The notes beneath the pieces were generated by a model that did not search any database, was not told the DNA's origin, and saw only the letters and a program-made list of their open reading frames with translations. Source: Paenibacillus gallinarum (lineage in GTDB: Bacteria; Bacillota; Bacilli; Paenibacillales; Paenibacillaceae). Taken from it: DNA of 64,000 nt. The stretch is from contig NZ_JACSQL010000002.1 of NCBI RefSeq assembly GCF_014836635.1, forward strand, positions 186,001-250,000, given 5' to 3'. Made by a program: the position numbers and the translations under genes. Positions 27,401 to 36,831 of this stretch are shown here, in pieces (within the stretch, counting starts at the first letter, position 1; every line of letters begins with the position of its first letter).

Positions 27401-27930
27401 TGTTAACTTATGCCGAAGAGTGGATCGGAACGGAAGCTCATCCTGCAGGAGTACTTTATTTCCATGTGCATAACCCTCTTTTGACTTCAGCCAATGCGAT
27501 GGCACAAGAGCAGGCAGAACAAGAGCTTTTGAAACGATTCAAAATGAAAGGGCTGCTGCTTGCCGACCGTGATGTGGTGGCGAAGATGGACAACACGCTG
27601 GATAAAGGATACTCATCTATTTTACCTGTGGCCGTTAAGGCGGATGGAGGATTCTACAGCAGTGCTTCCGTAGCAACCGAAGAGCAGTGGGGCATGCTGC
27701 GGGGCTCTGTACGAAATACAATTCAAGAAATCGGATCAAGAATTACCGAAGGTGAGGTTGGGATTGAACCTTTTCGAATGCAGCAGGAAACAGCATGTAC
27801 ATTTTGTCCATTCAAATCCGTGTGTCAGTTTGACGAGGGTCTGCCTGGGAACGAATATCATCTGATTCGGAAGCCTGCTAAACAGCAGGCATGGGATCTA
27901 TTTCAGCATGAAGGGGGAGAAGAAGAATGA
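24418..27930 (+). CDS. addB: ATP-dependent helicase/deoxyribonuclease subunit B
   Basis: 1170 residues. AddB pairs with AddA to resect double-strand breaks and recognise Chi-type sites. It has a Walker A motif at the N-terminus (GRAGTGKSS, about 8-16), a RecB-like nuclease domain near the C-terminus (VIDYKSSQTDLKL) and the 4Fe-4S cluster Cys806, Cys1127, Cys1130 and Cys1136, with the spacing known for B. subtilis AddB. The start is TTG 24418. It overlaps addA by 4 bases (ATGA). Confidence 0.96.
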   Translation: MPLHILIGRAGTGKSSSIIKEITEELRQNPGGKPIILIVPEQASFQTETTLIRSGEIKGSVRAQVLDFRRLSYRVMQETSGSALIPVGSEGKKMLLYKIVQRRKDELKIFSASGGQMGFVGHLNNLFAELKRYGEPERAIKEELENAEQLPGAGTILRHKMHDIAAIYRDFEAEVSRFHMDEEDTLVRLAGQLPESDYVKEADIWIDGFRSFTPQELAVIRQLIIHARSVTIALTLDRPYGEGEQPQELNLFYQSASAYIKLNGIASELGESTHTTVLAPEKSPRFASSALAHLESGFEKRRVMPAGKDDGGIEIRSAVSSRVEVEGMLREIGRLVREENVRYRDIAVLVRNIEAYENIISPLFQDYDIPYFLDKRRDELHHPLAEFLRSAMDIVRHRWRYEDVFRAVKTDLLLPLDGSVSRYHMDILENYVLASGISGYRWTDGKPWRAAPSLSLEEEEGAEAQREEASRETVQMLERCREVITSPLFAFEKRVKKAKTAKEFCSALFLLLDDAEIANKLDARSHEALKTGKPEKAREHRGMWGAVLELLDQVVEMMGDEKMDAELFAGILETGLSELKLGLVPPALDQVLVGSMDRSRTGNVSHIFILGAIDGVLPQIQTEDGVLTETERAALTEYGMQLGPDLNRKMQDERFLIYSAFTQPSHKLWISYPQSDEDGKALHPSEMIRYLKRMFPELKEKTLLDEPASSDPWEEHEQYITHPDKTMAHLISQLREWRRGQAIPAVWWDVYNWCLHQPDKQIRLERMLGSVFYENRTRSLTKATSRKLYGNKLKTSVSRMERFAMCPFSHFASHGLKLKERQVYRLKAPDIGQLFHAALSKMASRLKEQNRNWGALTKEECVQEAEATVDVLAPQLQGEILLSSARYGYIFRKLKNIVSRASIILGEQSKRGNFEPLALELDFGPDKSLPPLTFELANGVVMEIVGRIDRVDVAEGEHGDILLRVIDYKSSQTDLKLHEVFYGLSLQMLTYLDVLLTYAEEWIGTEAHPAGVLYFHVHNPLLTSANAMAQEQAEQELLKRFKMKGLLLADRDVVAKMDNTLDKGYSSILPVAVKADGGFYSSASVATEEQWGMLRGSVRNTIQEIGSRITEGEVGIEPFRMQQETACTFCPFKSVCQFDEGLPGNEYHLIRKPAKQQAWDLFQHEGGEEE

Positions 27931-30900
27931 GAAGTATACCTAAACCGGAAGGAAGCTTTTGGAGTGATGATCAGTGGAAAGCTATCTCTTCTTCCGGAGA
28001 GGACATGCTGGTGGCTGCAGCTGCCGGCTCAGGGAAAACGGCAGTGCTTGTCGAGCGTATCATTCGTAAGATATCAAATGAGGATGCGGGATTTAGTGTA
28101 GACCGTCTGCTCGTAGCTACGTTTACCAAGGCAGCAGCTTCCGAGATGCGTGAGAGGATCCGGGAGGCACTGGAAACAGCACTTGAAGAACAGCCGGAGA
28201 ACGAACATCTGCGCCGTCAGCTCAGTCTTCTCGGCCGAGCTTCGATCACAACCCTTCATTCATTCTGTATGGAGATTATTCGCAGATATTATCAACAGAT
28301 TCCGCTGGACCCAGGGTTTCGTATTCTAAATGAATATGAAGCAGAGCTTATGCGTCAAGAACTACTGATGGATCTGTTTGAACAAAAATACAATGAAGAA
28401 GGCGAAGGAAGTACCTTCCGCCGGCTCGTGGATTGGTTCAGCGGTGAGCGCAGTGATGATGCAATGTACCGGCTTGTGCAGAAGTTGTACGATTTCTCGC
28501 GGAGTCATTCATGGCCATCTTATTGGCTTGAAGAAATGGCAGCTTCTTTCCGTGTGAATTCAGTGGAGGAGCTGGGTCAGTCCACTTGGGTGAAAAGCAT
28601 TATGCGTGACGCGGAACTCGCTCTGGGCGGCGCGGTCCTTTTACTTGAGCAGGCACTGCGTATCGCCAAAGAACCGGAGGGTCCTGCAGCTTACGCAGAG
28701 ACGTTCAATAGTGATCTTGAAATGGTGCACGAACTGCTTTCTAGGGTGAAAAATGGTACTTGGGATGAACTATACGATGTTTTTCATCAATCTGAGTTCG
28801 GTAAGCTGAAGGCGGTCCGTAAGGGACAGGCTGATCCTGGTCTTCAAGAGAGAGCAAAAGAGCGGAGAGAAGCCGCCAAAAAGACCGTTATGGAACTGAA
28901 AACGGCTTTATTTGGTCGTACACCGGAACAGTTCTTTGATGAAATGAATAAAGCAGCACCTCTTATGGAGGAGCTGGCTTCTGTCGTGAATCAATTTGCT
29001 AGTGTATTTACGGAGGAGAAGAAAGCAAGAGGTGTGGTCGATTTCAGTGATTTAGAGCATTATGCGCTCCAAATTTTAAGAGGTGCTGACTCTACGCCAG
29101 AACAGACGATTCCATCAGATGCAGCACTAGAGTATCAGCAACAATTTGATGAAGTGTTACTTGATGAATATCAAGATACAAATACAGTTCAGGAAGATAT
29201 CGTTAGCTTGATCTCACGCAAAGAACCCGGAAACCGGTTCATGGTGGGGGATGTCAAACAGAGTATTTATCGTTTCCGTCTAGCCGAACCAGGACTCTTC
29301 CTGGATAAGTATCGCCGTTATGATACGGAGGGCGAAGGTGATGGTCTCCGGATTGATCTGGCACGGAATTTCCGCAGCCGGCTTGAAGTTGTAAGTGCCG
29401 TAAATATGCTATTCAGACAGATCATGAATGTAGGCGTGGCTGAAATTGAATATGATGATGCAGCCGCTTTATCATTAGGAGCCTCTTTTCCTGATTTACC
29501 AGAGGACGGACGATACACACCCGAACTTATCATGATTGACCGGGCCGGTTCGGAAGCACCGGAACAGCCTGAGAATGCGGGGGAAGATGGAGCTGCGAGT
29601 GAAGTTATAGAACAACTTGAGATGGAGACAGCAGAGCTCGAGGCAAGGGTCATTGCTGCCCGCATTCATGAGATGGTTGGCAATACCGGAAATCTGCTTC
29701 CTGTCTATGATAAGAACACGAAAGAGATGAGACCTGCAAGATATGGCGATATCGTCATTCTGCTGCGCTCTGCACAGCTGTGGACTCCGCTTATTATGGA
29801 ACAACTGAAGCGGGAAGGTATCCCGGTGATCGGAGATCAAAACAAAGGGTTTTTCCAGGCCACTGAAATTGAAATTATGCTTTCCTTACTGCAAGTCGTG
29901 GATAATCCTCAGCAGGATATACCGCTCGCGTCTGTACTTCGTTCTCCGATTGTAGGTCTAGATGAAGAGGAACTCGCTGTCATTCGGCTTGCAGGTAAAC
30001 GGCTTTCTTTTTATGACGCCATGCAGAACACCATAGCAAATTTGGAGAAAGAAATAGGTGAGTTTAACAGCAGCGGGCATATATCCAGTAATAAAGCTGA
30101 TGATATAGAGCAATTAGAGGCACAGATGGCTCTTGAACTCGGGATGAAGGAAGCTAGCGCAGCACTTGAAGTGGTAGAAACTCTGGGCGATCCAAGGAAC
30201 GATGTTCATATAGAAGAGAGTAAGTCCGATTCTTTACAGTTCAAAACAAATCTGCTTCGCAAATTAACTGCATTTTCTGATTTTCTAGAAGAGTGGAGAC
30301 ATGAGGCGAGAAGCGGTAGTTTGAGCGAATTAATCTGGCGTATATACCGGGATACCGGTTACTTGGATTGGGTCAGCGGTCTGCCGGGCGGAGTGCAGCG
30401 CAGCCGTAATTTGAAAGCTCTCTACGATCGTGCAAAACAATATGAGAATTCCACAGCGAATCGTGGATTATTCCGTTTTCTTACTTTTATTTCAAGACTC
30501 AAGGACAACGGAGGAGACTTGGGCGCGGTGGGTATAGCAGCGGATACAGAAGGATCGGTCCGCATTATGACTATTCACCGGAGTAAGGGACTAGAATTCC
30601 CCATCGTCTTTGTCGCGGGCATGTCCAAAATGTTTAATCAACAAGATTTGAATGCACCATTTATGATGCATAAAGAGCTTGGATTTGGTCCAAGGTTTGT
30701 GGATGAAGAGAATAGAGTCAGCTATCCTACGCTCGCAAGTCTTGCCATCCGTAGACGTGCTCATGCGGAGTTATTAGCTGAAGAAATGCGTGTGCTCTAC
30801 GTTGCATTGACACGTCCTAAGGAAAAAATGATTCTTATTGGCACGGTAAAAGATGCTGTTCAAAAAGCGATGAACTGGTCTCAGATTAAAAATCATCAGG

Positions 30901-32039
30901 CGCTTCTGCTTCCAGAAACACTGCTGGCTTCAGGACGCAGTTATATGGATTGGATCGGCCCCGCTCTGTTCAGGCATCCAGATGCTTGGCATCTGCGTGC
31001 GCTTGCAGGAATTGGAGATGAAGAAATCGGCAGAGATTTAGGGCAGCCGGATTTGTTTGTACAAGATGATTCGAGATGGCGTATTTCCGTATTGTCTGCA
31101 GAATCCGTATCTTCTTACCTAGATGCTTCTATGAACGAAGCGGCGGATGAAATAAATGAAGATCGGCAGCAGGTCACGCGTGCGCTTTTGAATCTATCAC
31201 CTGTTGAGACGGTCATTTCTGAAGAATCCGAAAGTAATAAAATGAAGATTGATGAGGTGCTTAGCTGGACCTATCCATATACGGCTAGTGCACATACAGC
31301 AGCAAGCACATCCGTGACTGAAATGAAGGCGCTCCTTGCGATGCAGGAGCATCCGCCGCTTGGTTTAGTAGAAGAAAAGGTTCTTCATGAGGAACAGGGA
31401 AAACTGGCTGTAAATGAAGAGTTTACTTTACATTTGCGCAGACCGAAGTTTATGGAAGAATCCAGGTTAACGGGGGCGGAGCGCGGAACGGTATATCATA
31501 CCCTAATGCAGCATGTACCCGCTGAAGGATTAACAGTCAGCACGGCTCAGGCAGTCATTGCTAGTTTGGTAGAGCGTCATATCTTGCTTCCTTATCAGGC
31601 AGAAGCGATTGATCCGGTTCAGATTGTACGTTTTTTCGAAAGTGAACCGGGTATGGCTTTGGTAGAAGCAGAGAAGACGGGCTGGGTGAGAAGAGAAATG
31701 CCGTTTAGCTACGGGCTTCCTGCAGATGAGACTTTGCTTGATTTCCATCATAATTCGTCTACAGAAAAAGAGAATCGGATGGACTCGAGTATCCTCGGCG
31801 GAGAGACAGTACTCATTCAAGGGATTGTAGACTGTCTATTTGAAGTGGGCGGCAAACGAATTTTGCTAGATTACAAAACCGATAGAGTACTTGAGCATCG
31901 GGGCGGAATCGACACTCTTGCAAAGGGCTATGAGTTTCAGCTTGATCTTTATGCAAGAGCTTTACGAGACATTTTAGGTTATGAGATAGATGAAAAATGG
32001 CTTTATTTTTTTGATGCAGATACGGCAGTAAAGCTCTAG
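27927..32039 (+). CDS. addA: ATP-dependent helicase/nuclease subunit A
   Basis: 1370 residues. UvrD-type SF1A helicase plus RecB-family nuclease. Motifs: Q motif WSDDQWKAI, Walker A AAAGSGKTAVLVERI (about 33-47), motif Ia FTKAAASEMRERI, Walker B-like LLDEYQDTN, motif IV-VI (IMTIHRSKGLEFPIVF, VLYVALTRPKEK) and the C-terminal nuclease LLDYKTD (about 1312-1318). A stretch of about 60 residues near 540-560 is acidic (PEQPENAGEDGAA). Overlaps addB by 4 bases; sbcD begins 31 bases after it, so addBA-sbcDC form one break-repair operon. Confidence 0.97.
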   Translation: MRSIPKPEGSFWSDDQWKAISSSGEDMLVAAAAGSGKTAVLVERIIRKISNEDAGFSVDRLLVATFTKAAASEMRERIREALETALEEQPENEHLRRQLSLLGRASITTLHSFCMEIIRRYYQQIPLDPGFRILNEYEAELMRQELLMDLFEQKYNEEGEGSTFRRLVDWFSGERSDDAMYRLVQKLYDFSRSHSWPSYWLEEMAASFRVNSVEELGQSTWVKSIMRDAELALGGAVLLLEQALRIAKEPEGPAAYAETFNSDLEMVHELLSRVKNGTWDELYDVFHQSEFGKLKAVRKGQADPGLQERAKERREAAKKTVMELKTALFGRTPEQFFDEMNKAAPLMEELASVVNQFASVFTEEKKARGVVDFSDLEHYALQILRGADSTPEQTIPSDAALEYQQQFDEVLLDEYQDTNTVQEDIVSLISRKEPGNRFMVGDVKQSIYRFRLAEPGLFLDKYRRYDTEGEGDGLRIDLARNFRSRLEVVSAVNMLFRQIMNVGVAEIEYDDAAALSLGASFPDLPEDGRYTPELIMIDRAGSEAPEQPENAGEDGAASEVIEQLEMETAELEARVIAARIHEMVGNTGNLLPVYDKNTKEMRPARYGDIVILLRSAQLWTPLIMEQLKREGIPVIGDQNKGFFQATEIEIMLSLLQVVDNPQQDIPLASVLRSPIVGLDEEELAVIRLAGKRLSFYDAMQNTIANLEKEIGEFNSSGHISSNKADDIEQLEAQMALELGMKEASAALEVVETLGDPRNDVHIEESKSDSLQFKTNLLRKLTAFSDFLEEWRHEARSGSLSELIWRIYRDTGYLDWVSGLPGGVQRSRNLKALYDRAKQYENSTANRGLFRFLTFISRLKDNGGDLGAVGIAADTEGSVRIMTIHRSKGLEFPIVFVAGMSKMFNQQDLNAPFMMHKELGFGPRFVDEENRVSYPTLASLAIRRRAHAELLAEEMRVLYVALTRPKEKMILIGTVKDAVQKAMNWSQIKNHQALLLPETLLASGRSYMDWIGPALFRHPDAWHLRALAGIGDEEIGRDLGQPDLFVQDDSRWRISVLSAESVSSYLDASMNEAADEINEDRQQVTRALLNLSPVETVISEESESNKMKIDEVLSWTYPYTASAHTAASTSVTEMKALLAMQEHPPLGLVEEKVLHEEQGKLAVNEEFTLHLRRPKFMEESRLTGAERGTVYHTLMQHVPAEGLTVSTAQAVIASLVERHILLPYQAEAIDPVQIVRFFESEPGMALVEAEKTGWVRREMPFSYGLPADETLLDFHHNSSTEKENRMDSSILGGETVLIQGIVDCLFEVGGKRILLDYKTDRVLEHRGGIDTLAKGYEFQLDLYARALRDILGYEIDEKWLYFFDADTAVKL

Positions 32040-32070
32040 GAAAATGAGGGCACAAAGGAGTAATTAACAA

Positions 32071-33255
32071 ATGCGAATATTGCACACGGGAGATTGGCAT
32101 TTCGGAAAAACACTGGAAGGGCGCAGTCGGTTGAAAGAGCAGGAACAATTTGTAGACGAGCTGGTTCGACTTGCAGATGAGGAAAAAGCAGACGCTATAC
32201 TCATGGCAGGGGATGTATATGATTCGGTCAATCCTCCAGCTGCTGCTGAGCAGCTCTTCTATGATGCTGTTGCTAGACTGACCTCTGGAGGCAGACCGCT
32301 CGTCGTTATTGCAGGAAACCATGATCAGCCTGAACGGGTGGCTTCGGTATCCCCACTCGTAAATGGACGGGGAATTACACTGGTCGGATTACCCACTTCC
32401 GATATTATTACGATTCATGCCCAAAGAACCGGAGAAATCGCTAAAATTGCAGCCCTTCCTTATCCCTCCGAATCCAGGCTTAATGAATTGTTCACGGAGG
32501 ATGGAGAAGAGCAGGGAATGCGGCTTGCCTATAGTGAACGAGTGGGGCAGCTCATGAGACATTTAGGGAACAGTTTTCAGCCGGATACAGTAAACCTGTC
32601 TATGGGTCATATTTATGTGCTTGGGGGACTTGAGAGTGACTCAGAAAGACCGATTCAAGTCGGCGGCGCTTATACAGTGGATCCTTCTGCCTTGTCTATT
32701 GGAGCGCAATATACGGCGCTTGGACATCTTCACAGGCCCCAACATGTGAAAGGCGAGGGGATGATTCGTTATAGCGGATCTCCTTTATCCTATAGCTTTT
32801 CAGAAGCAGGTCAGACGAAATCAGTAGTGATGGTTGATGTAGCACCTGGACAGCCGGCTATAGCTAATGAAGTGTATCTAAGCAGCGGCAGACCTTTAGT
32901 ACGCTGGAAAGCCCGCGGGGGTCTCGCCGAAGTATACCGCTGGCTTGAGGAAGAACGGGACAAGACAGCTTACATTGATCTGGAGATATCCCTGGAAGAA
33001 GCGATGTCGATTGCTGAGATTCAGAAACTTCGTAAAAGCAGGGAAGGAATTATTCATATCCGGCCGGTTTATCCAGAAACGATCACTTCCGAGATGAATG
33101 AAGTAAGGTCTGAACTTCCGGTACATGAAGTTTTTCGAAGATTCTATCAACGGCAGACAGGCGGGGCGGTTCCGGATGACCAGCTGGTGAAGTTGTTTTT
33201 GGAGCTAGTTAATGAAGATGACGGCCATGCAGGGGAAGGGAGTGACTCTGAATGA
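32071..33255 (+). CDS. sbcD: Exonuclease SbcD (Mre11-type)
   Basis: 394 residues. Metal-dependent nuclease partner of SbcC (Mre11/Rad50-type) that opens hairpins and protein-blocked ends. Phosphoesterase motifs: GDWHFG (Asp8, His10), MAGDVYDSVNPP, IAGNHDQPERV, GHIYVLGG and LGHLHRPQ. Capping domain follows after about residue 275. ATG overlap (ATGA) with sbcC. Spacing after addA is short, with an AAAGGAG ribosome site. Confidence 0.95.
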   Translation: MRILHTGDWHFGKTLEGRSRLKEQEQFVDELVRLADEEKADAILMAGDVYDSVNPPAAAEQLFYDAVARLTSGGRPLVVIAGNHDQPERVASVSPLVNGRGITLVGLPTSDIITIHAQRTGEIAKIAALPYPSESRLNELFTEDGEEQGMRLAYSERVGQLMRHLGNSFQPDTVNLSMGHIYVLGGLESDSERPIQVGGAYTVDPSALSIGAQYTALGHLHRPQHVKGEGMIRYSGSPLSYSFSEAGQTKSVVMVDVAPGQPAIANEVYLSSGRPLVRWKARGGLAEVYRWLEEERDKTAYIDLEISLEEAMSIAEIQKLRKSREGIIHIRPVYPETITSEMNEVRSELPVHEVFRRFYQRQTGGAVPDDQLVKLFLELVNEDDGHAGEGSDSE

Positions 33256-36200
33256 GACCGATCAAACTTAAATTGTCTGGACTTCAAAGTTATCGGGAAG
33301 TACAAGAAATTGATTTCAGGACGCTGACGGAAACGGGTCTGTTTGGAATTTTCGGACCAACCGGCAGCGGAAAATCAACCATTCTTGATGCGATTACGCT
33401 TGCGATGTACGGTAAAGTGGAAAGAGCTGTGAATGGTACGCAGGGAATTATGAATCAGGCGGAGGATACATTGTTTGTATCTTTCACTTTCGAACTCCAG
33501 TCCGAACAAGGAGTGCAGACTTATCGCGTTGAACGCCGCTTTAAGCGGACCGGAGATGTCTCTGTCAGTAACTCGGTAAGCCGTTTTATTGCAGTAACGG
33601 AAGAAGGAGAGCAAGTACTTGCTGATAAACTTGCCGAGGTAAATCGTGCGGTTGAGGATATGATTGGCCTGAAAATGGATGATTTCACAAGGGCAGTCGT
33701 CTTGCCGCAAGGGAAGTTTGCCGAATTTCTATCTCTAAAAGGCACAGAACGCAGACAGATGTTGCAGCGTCTATTTCATCTAGAGAAATATGGGGATCAG
33801 CTGGCAATTAAGCTCAGCCGCAAAGTAAAAGAGAATGATAGTACCTTAAAAGCTTTGGAAGCAGAGCAGCAGGGACTGGGTCTGGCAAGTAAAGAAGCTT
33901 TAAAAGAAGCTGAGCTTCAGCTTAAGCAAGCCGAGAAGGAAGCGAAGCAGATACGTGAACTACTTGATCAGGTGGCAGTTCTAGCTGAAGGAATGGCGAA
34001 GACGAGAGAGCTGATTGTGGAGCGTACCAAGTTTAGCGGACAGCTGGAAGAGATGTTACAACAGCAGGATGAAGTCAGCCAATTAGAACAGCAGATGGAA
34101 CGATCTGCTCGTGCAAGTTCTTTGATTCCCATGCTTGAGGAACAGAATAGAGCAAAAGAAGAACTGACAAGAAGACGTCTAGCTGCTGAATCTGCCGAAG
34201 TACAGCTCGCACAGAGAGAGAAGATATCTCGTGAGTGTGCTCTGCTTGAACAAGAAAAGGAACAGATTCTAGCAGAAGAAGAACCTAAGCTGCTTGTGCG
34301 TCTTGAACAACTGGAACAAGCGCGGGAACTGGAGAAAGAGACGGATCGGCTTGTAAGTGAGGTGCAAAAGCTTGCTAAAGAGTGTGAGGCAGAAGCAAAA
34401 CAGTATCAGAGCACACATGAGCTTTTGCTCAAAGAACAAGATCTTCATGTGAGGGCGACCAATCGACGGAAAGACCTGCAGGAGCAGCTGTCTGGCTGTG
34501 AAGTGAAGTCTGGGGAAAGACGTGTGCTGCTGGATGCCGTTCAGCGGAAGCATCGGCTGGATACCGCACTGGACAAGCTGAAAGAATTTCAGCTCACGGA
34601 ACAGAAAATACAGGCAGAGTCTGAGCAAGCAAATCAGCAGCGTCACTCAGCCGAGAAGGAAGCTTCCGAACTGCTTGCTGCGCAGCAACAGCTAGGAAAT
34701 AAACTGAAAACGGCCGAAGCAGAGCTTGTTCGGATGGACATCCATGCACAAGATGCGATCGCCTCCATGAATCAGGAAGAGGAACGCCTTCGTGCCCTAC
34801 TGAAGGAAGAAGAACTGCAGCGATTATCTGCACGACTTGCTGCAGAACTTAGCGACGGGAAGTCATGTCCGGTATGCGGTTCGGTGCATCACCCGAATCC
34901 GCAAGGGCATGCTCACTCGCCAAGTACAGCAAGTGAGGAAGATCTTGCACAGCTCACCAGCCTGCGCGCCGAGCTTGCTGAGCTGCGGCTTGGCTTCCGC
35001 CAGCAGCTGCATGAGCTGCGCGCTGATCTTGCGCAGCACGGCCAAAGTGCCGAGCCGCAGGCAGCGGCACTCTCGCAGGCGGAAGCCGCGCCTGCGAAGA
35101 GCACAGGCTTTGCCGCTTCGCCTGGCGTGCCTGCTGAGGACCGGGTGCGCGCTTACGCGGAAGCCACCCGGTCCCTCGAAGAGGCGGCAGGGCACCTCGC
35201 CGCCTCCATAGCCCCGCTACGCGAGGATGCTGCGCACCTTACCGCGCGTGCAGCGGAAGTGCGGCAGCGCCAAATGCTGGCTGCCGCGAACTTTGACGCG
35301 TGCGCTAAACAGCACGCGGAAGCCAAGGCGCGCGTTCATGCGCACCAGGCTGAGGTGGCGGCGCTGCGCGCAAGCTGGGCCGAGGAGCTGCCCGGCATAA
35401 CACCGGAGGAGGCGACAGCAAAATACGAGTCGCTCCAAGAACGAGATACACTTGCCGAAGATTTGAAGGAAAGACTCCAGAAGAGCGTTATTTTCCTAGA
35501 AGAAAAAGCAAGTGTGATTGCAGATATGCAGCAACAGTTGTCGCTCATTGATAAGCGCCGTACCCAGCTGGATACAGAACACGCTGGCAAACAGGAACTG
35601 CTACAAGAGAAATGGAACCGACTTCGTTCCTGGGTAGGAGAAGAACGGGCAGAAGATTTGCTAAAAGCAGTAACACAGTTACTGAGTCAGATTCGGGAAG
35701 AGACAAGAGCAGCAAAACTGGCTATGAAAGAGGCTGAAGAGAAGAAGCAGAACGCTTTACAGCAAGTCGGTTTAGCTAAACAATCGCTTGAATCTGCGAA
35801 AGATCAGCTTACTACGATCACTTCACGTTATGAAGCGGAGCGGACGAAGTCTCCTTTTGATTCCGATGACGATGTGCGAAATGCGTACATGGAACCGGAG
35901 GCTGTTGCCAAAGCAGAATATAGGGTAACAGAATATCGCAACAAACAAAAAGAAGTGGAACTCCGTCTAAGAGATTTGGATGAGAAGCTTCAGGGAGTAA
36001 TCATTACAGAGGAAGAGTGGGAGAATACAAGTCAGCAGCTGCGAACGCTGAAAGCACAAGATGAAGAGGCGATGCGGATAAAAGCAAGAGCGGAGCGAGA
36101 TCTGGAAGACATATCGCGCCGTCATGAACGCTGGATGGAACTAGATGAAAAACGCAGTGAACTCGCTTTGTATGCTGAACAGTTATCCAAGCTACAATCC

Positions 36201-36683
36201 GTATTCCGAGGTAATACGTTTGTCGAATATATTGCGGAAGAACAATTAATGCAGGTAAGCAGAACCGCATCTTCTCGTCTTCGTTACTTAACGAAACAGC
36301 GTTATGCGCTGGAGGTGGATTCCGGCGGCGGTTTTGTCATTGTGGATGATGCAAACGGTGGTGTGAAAAGACCGGTATCTACCTTGTCCGGCGGTGAGAC
36401 GTTCCTGACTTCCTTGTCACTTGCACTTGCATTGTCAGCACAAATCCAGCTGCGTGGTCAATATCCTCTTCAGTTCTTCTTCCTTGATGAAGGGTTCGGA
36501 ACCCTTGACCCAGAACTGCTTGATACGGTGATCACTTCACTCGAAAAACTCCATAATGATCAGCTTGCAGTCGGTGTGATTAGTCATGTACCTGAACTTA
36601 GAGCACGACTTGCCAGAAAACTGGTGGTCGTACCGGCTGAAGATGCAGGCGGAGGTTCAAAAGTCATGATGGAACAATTATAA
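33252..36683 (+). CDS. sbcC: Exonuclease subunit SbcC (Rad50-type SMC ATPase)
   Basis: 1143 residues. Walker A FGPTGSGKS (34-42), long coiled coils, zinc hook CPVC (Cys539-Cys542), second coil, signature LSGGETFLTSL and Walker B FFFLDEGFGTLD near the C-terminus. Partner of SbcD, with which it overlaps by 4 bases. Oddity: residues about 552-720 (34906-35410), just after the hook, are Ala/His/Arg-rich and encoded by G+C-rich DNA (43 of 60 bases in 35041-35100, against 28 of 60 in 34201-34260), with codons such as GCG and CGC rare elsewhere in the gene. Confidence 0.96.
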   Translation: MRPIKLKLSGLQSYREVQEIDFRTLTETGLFGIFGPTGSGKSTILDAITLAMYGKVERAVNGTQGIMNQAEDTLFVSFTFELQSEQGVQTYRVERRFKRTGDVSVSNSVSRFIAVTEEGEQVLADKLAEVNRAVEDMIGLKMDDFTRAVVLPQGKFAEFLSLKGTERRQMLQRLFHLEKYGDQLAIKLSRKVKENDSTLKALEAEQQGLGLASKEALKEAELQLKQAEKEAKQIRELLDQVAVLAEGMAKTRELIVERTKFSGQLEEMLQQQDEVSQLEQQMERSARASSLIPMLEEQNRAKEELTRRRLAAESAEVQLAQREKISRECALLEQEKEQILAEEEPKLLVRLEQLEQARELEKETDRLVSEVQKLAKECEAEAKQYQSTHELLLKEQDLHVRATNRRKDLQEQLSGCEVKSGERRVLLDAVQRKHRLDTALDKLKEFQLTEQKIQAESEQANQQRHSAEKEASELLAAQQQLGNKLKTAEAELVRMDIHAQDAIASMNQEEERLRALLKEEELQRLSARLAAELSDGKSCPVCGSVHHPNPQGHAHSPSTASEEDLAQLTSLRAELAELRLGFRQQLHELRADLAQHGQSAEPQAAALSQAEAAPAKSTGFAASPGVPAEDRVRAYAEATRSLEEAAGHLAASIAPLREDAAHLTARAAEVRQRQMLAAANFDACAKQHAEAKARVHAHQAEVAALRASWAEELPGITPEEATAKYESLQERDTLAEDLKERLQKSVIFLEEKASVIADMQQQLSLIDKRRTQLDTEHAGKQELLQEKWNRLRSWVGEERAEDLLKAVTQLLSQIREETRAAKLAMKEAEEKKQNALQQVGLAKQSLESAKDQLTTITSRYEAERTKSPFDSDDDVRNAYMEPEAVAKAEYRVTEYRNKQKEVELRLRDLDEKLQGVIITEEEWENTSQQLRTLKAQDEEAMRIKARAERDLEDISRRHERWMELDEKRSELALYAEQLSKLQSVFRGNTFVEYIAEEQLMQVSRTASSRLRYLTKQRYALEVDSGGGFVIVDDANGGVKRPVSTLSGGETFLTSLSLALALSAQIQLRGQYPLQFFFLDEGFGTLDPELLDTVITSLEKLHNDQLAVGVISHVPELRARLARKLVVVPAEDAGGGSKVMMEQL

Positions 36684-36831
36684 ATTAGTTTATCCTTATT
36701 TTCTTGATCACACACTTTCACTTCGAAATTCCTTCAAAGGCGAGAAGAAAAAATCTTCTTAACTCTGTGGCACTTATTCTTGCAGTGAATAACATAGGGT
36801 ATCAGCCCAGAAGCCGAGGAGGAACAAGGAA

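Noticed and set aside
34863..35195. Minus-strand frames in the G+C-rich block of sbcC
   Set aside because: G+C-rich DNA has few stop codons in any frame; the SbcC frame runs through without break.
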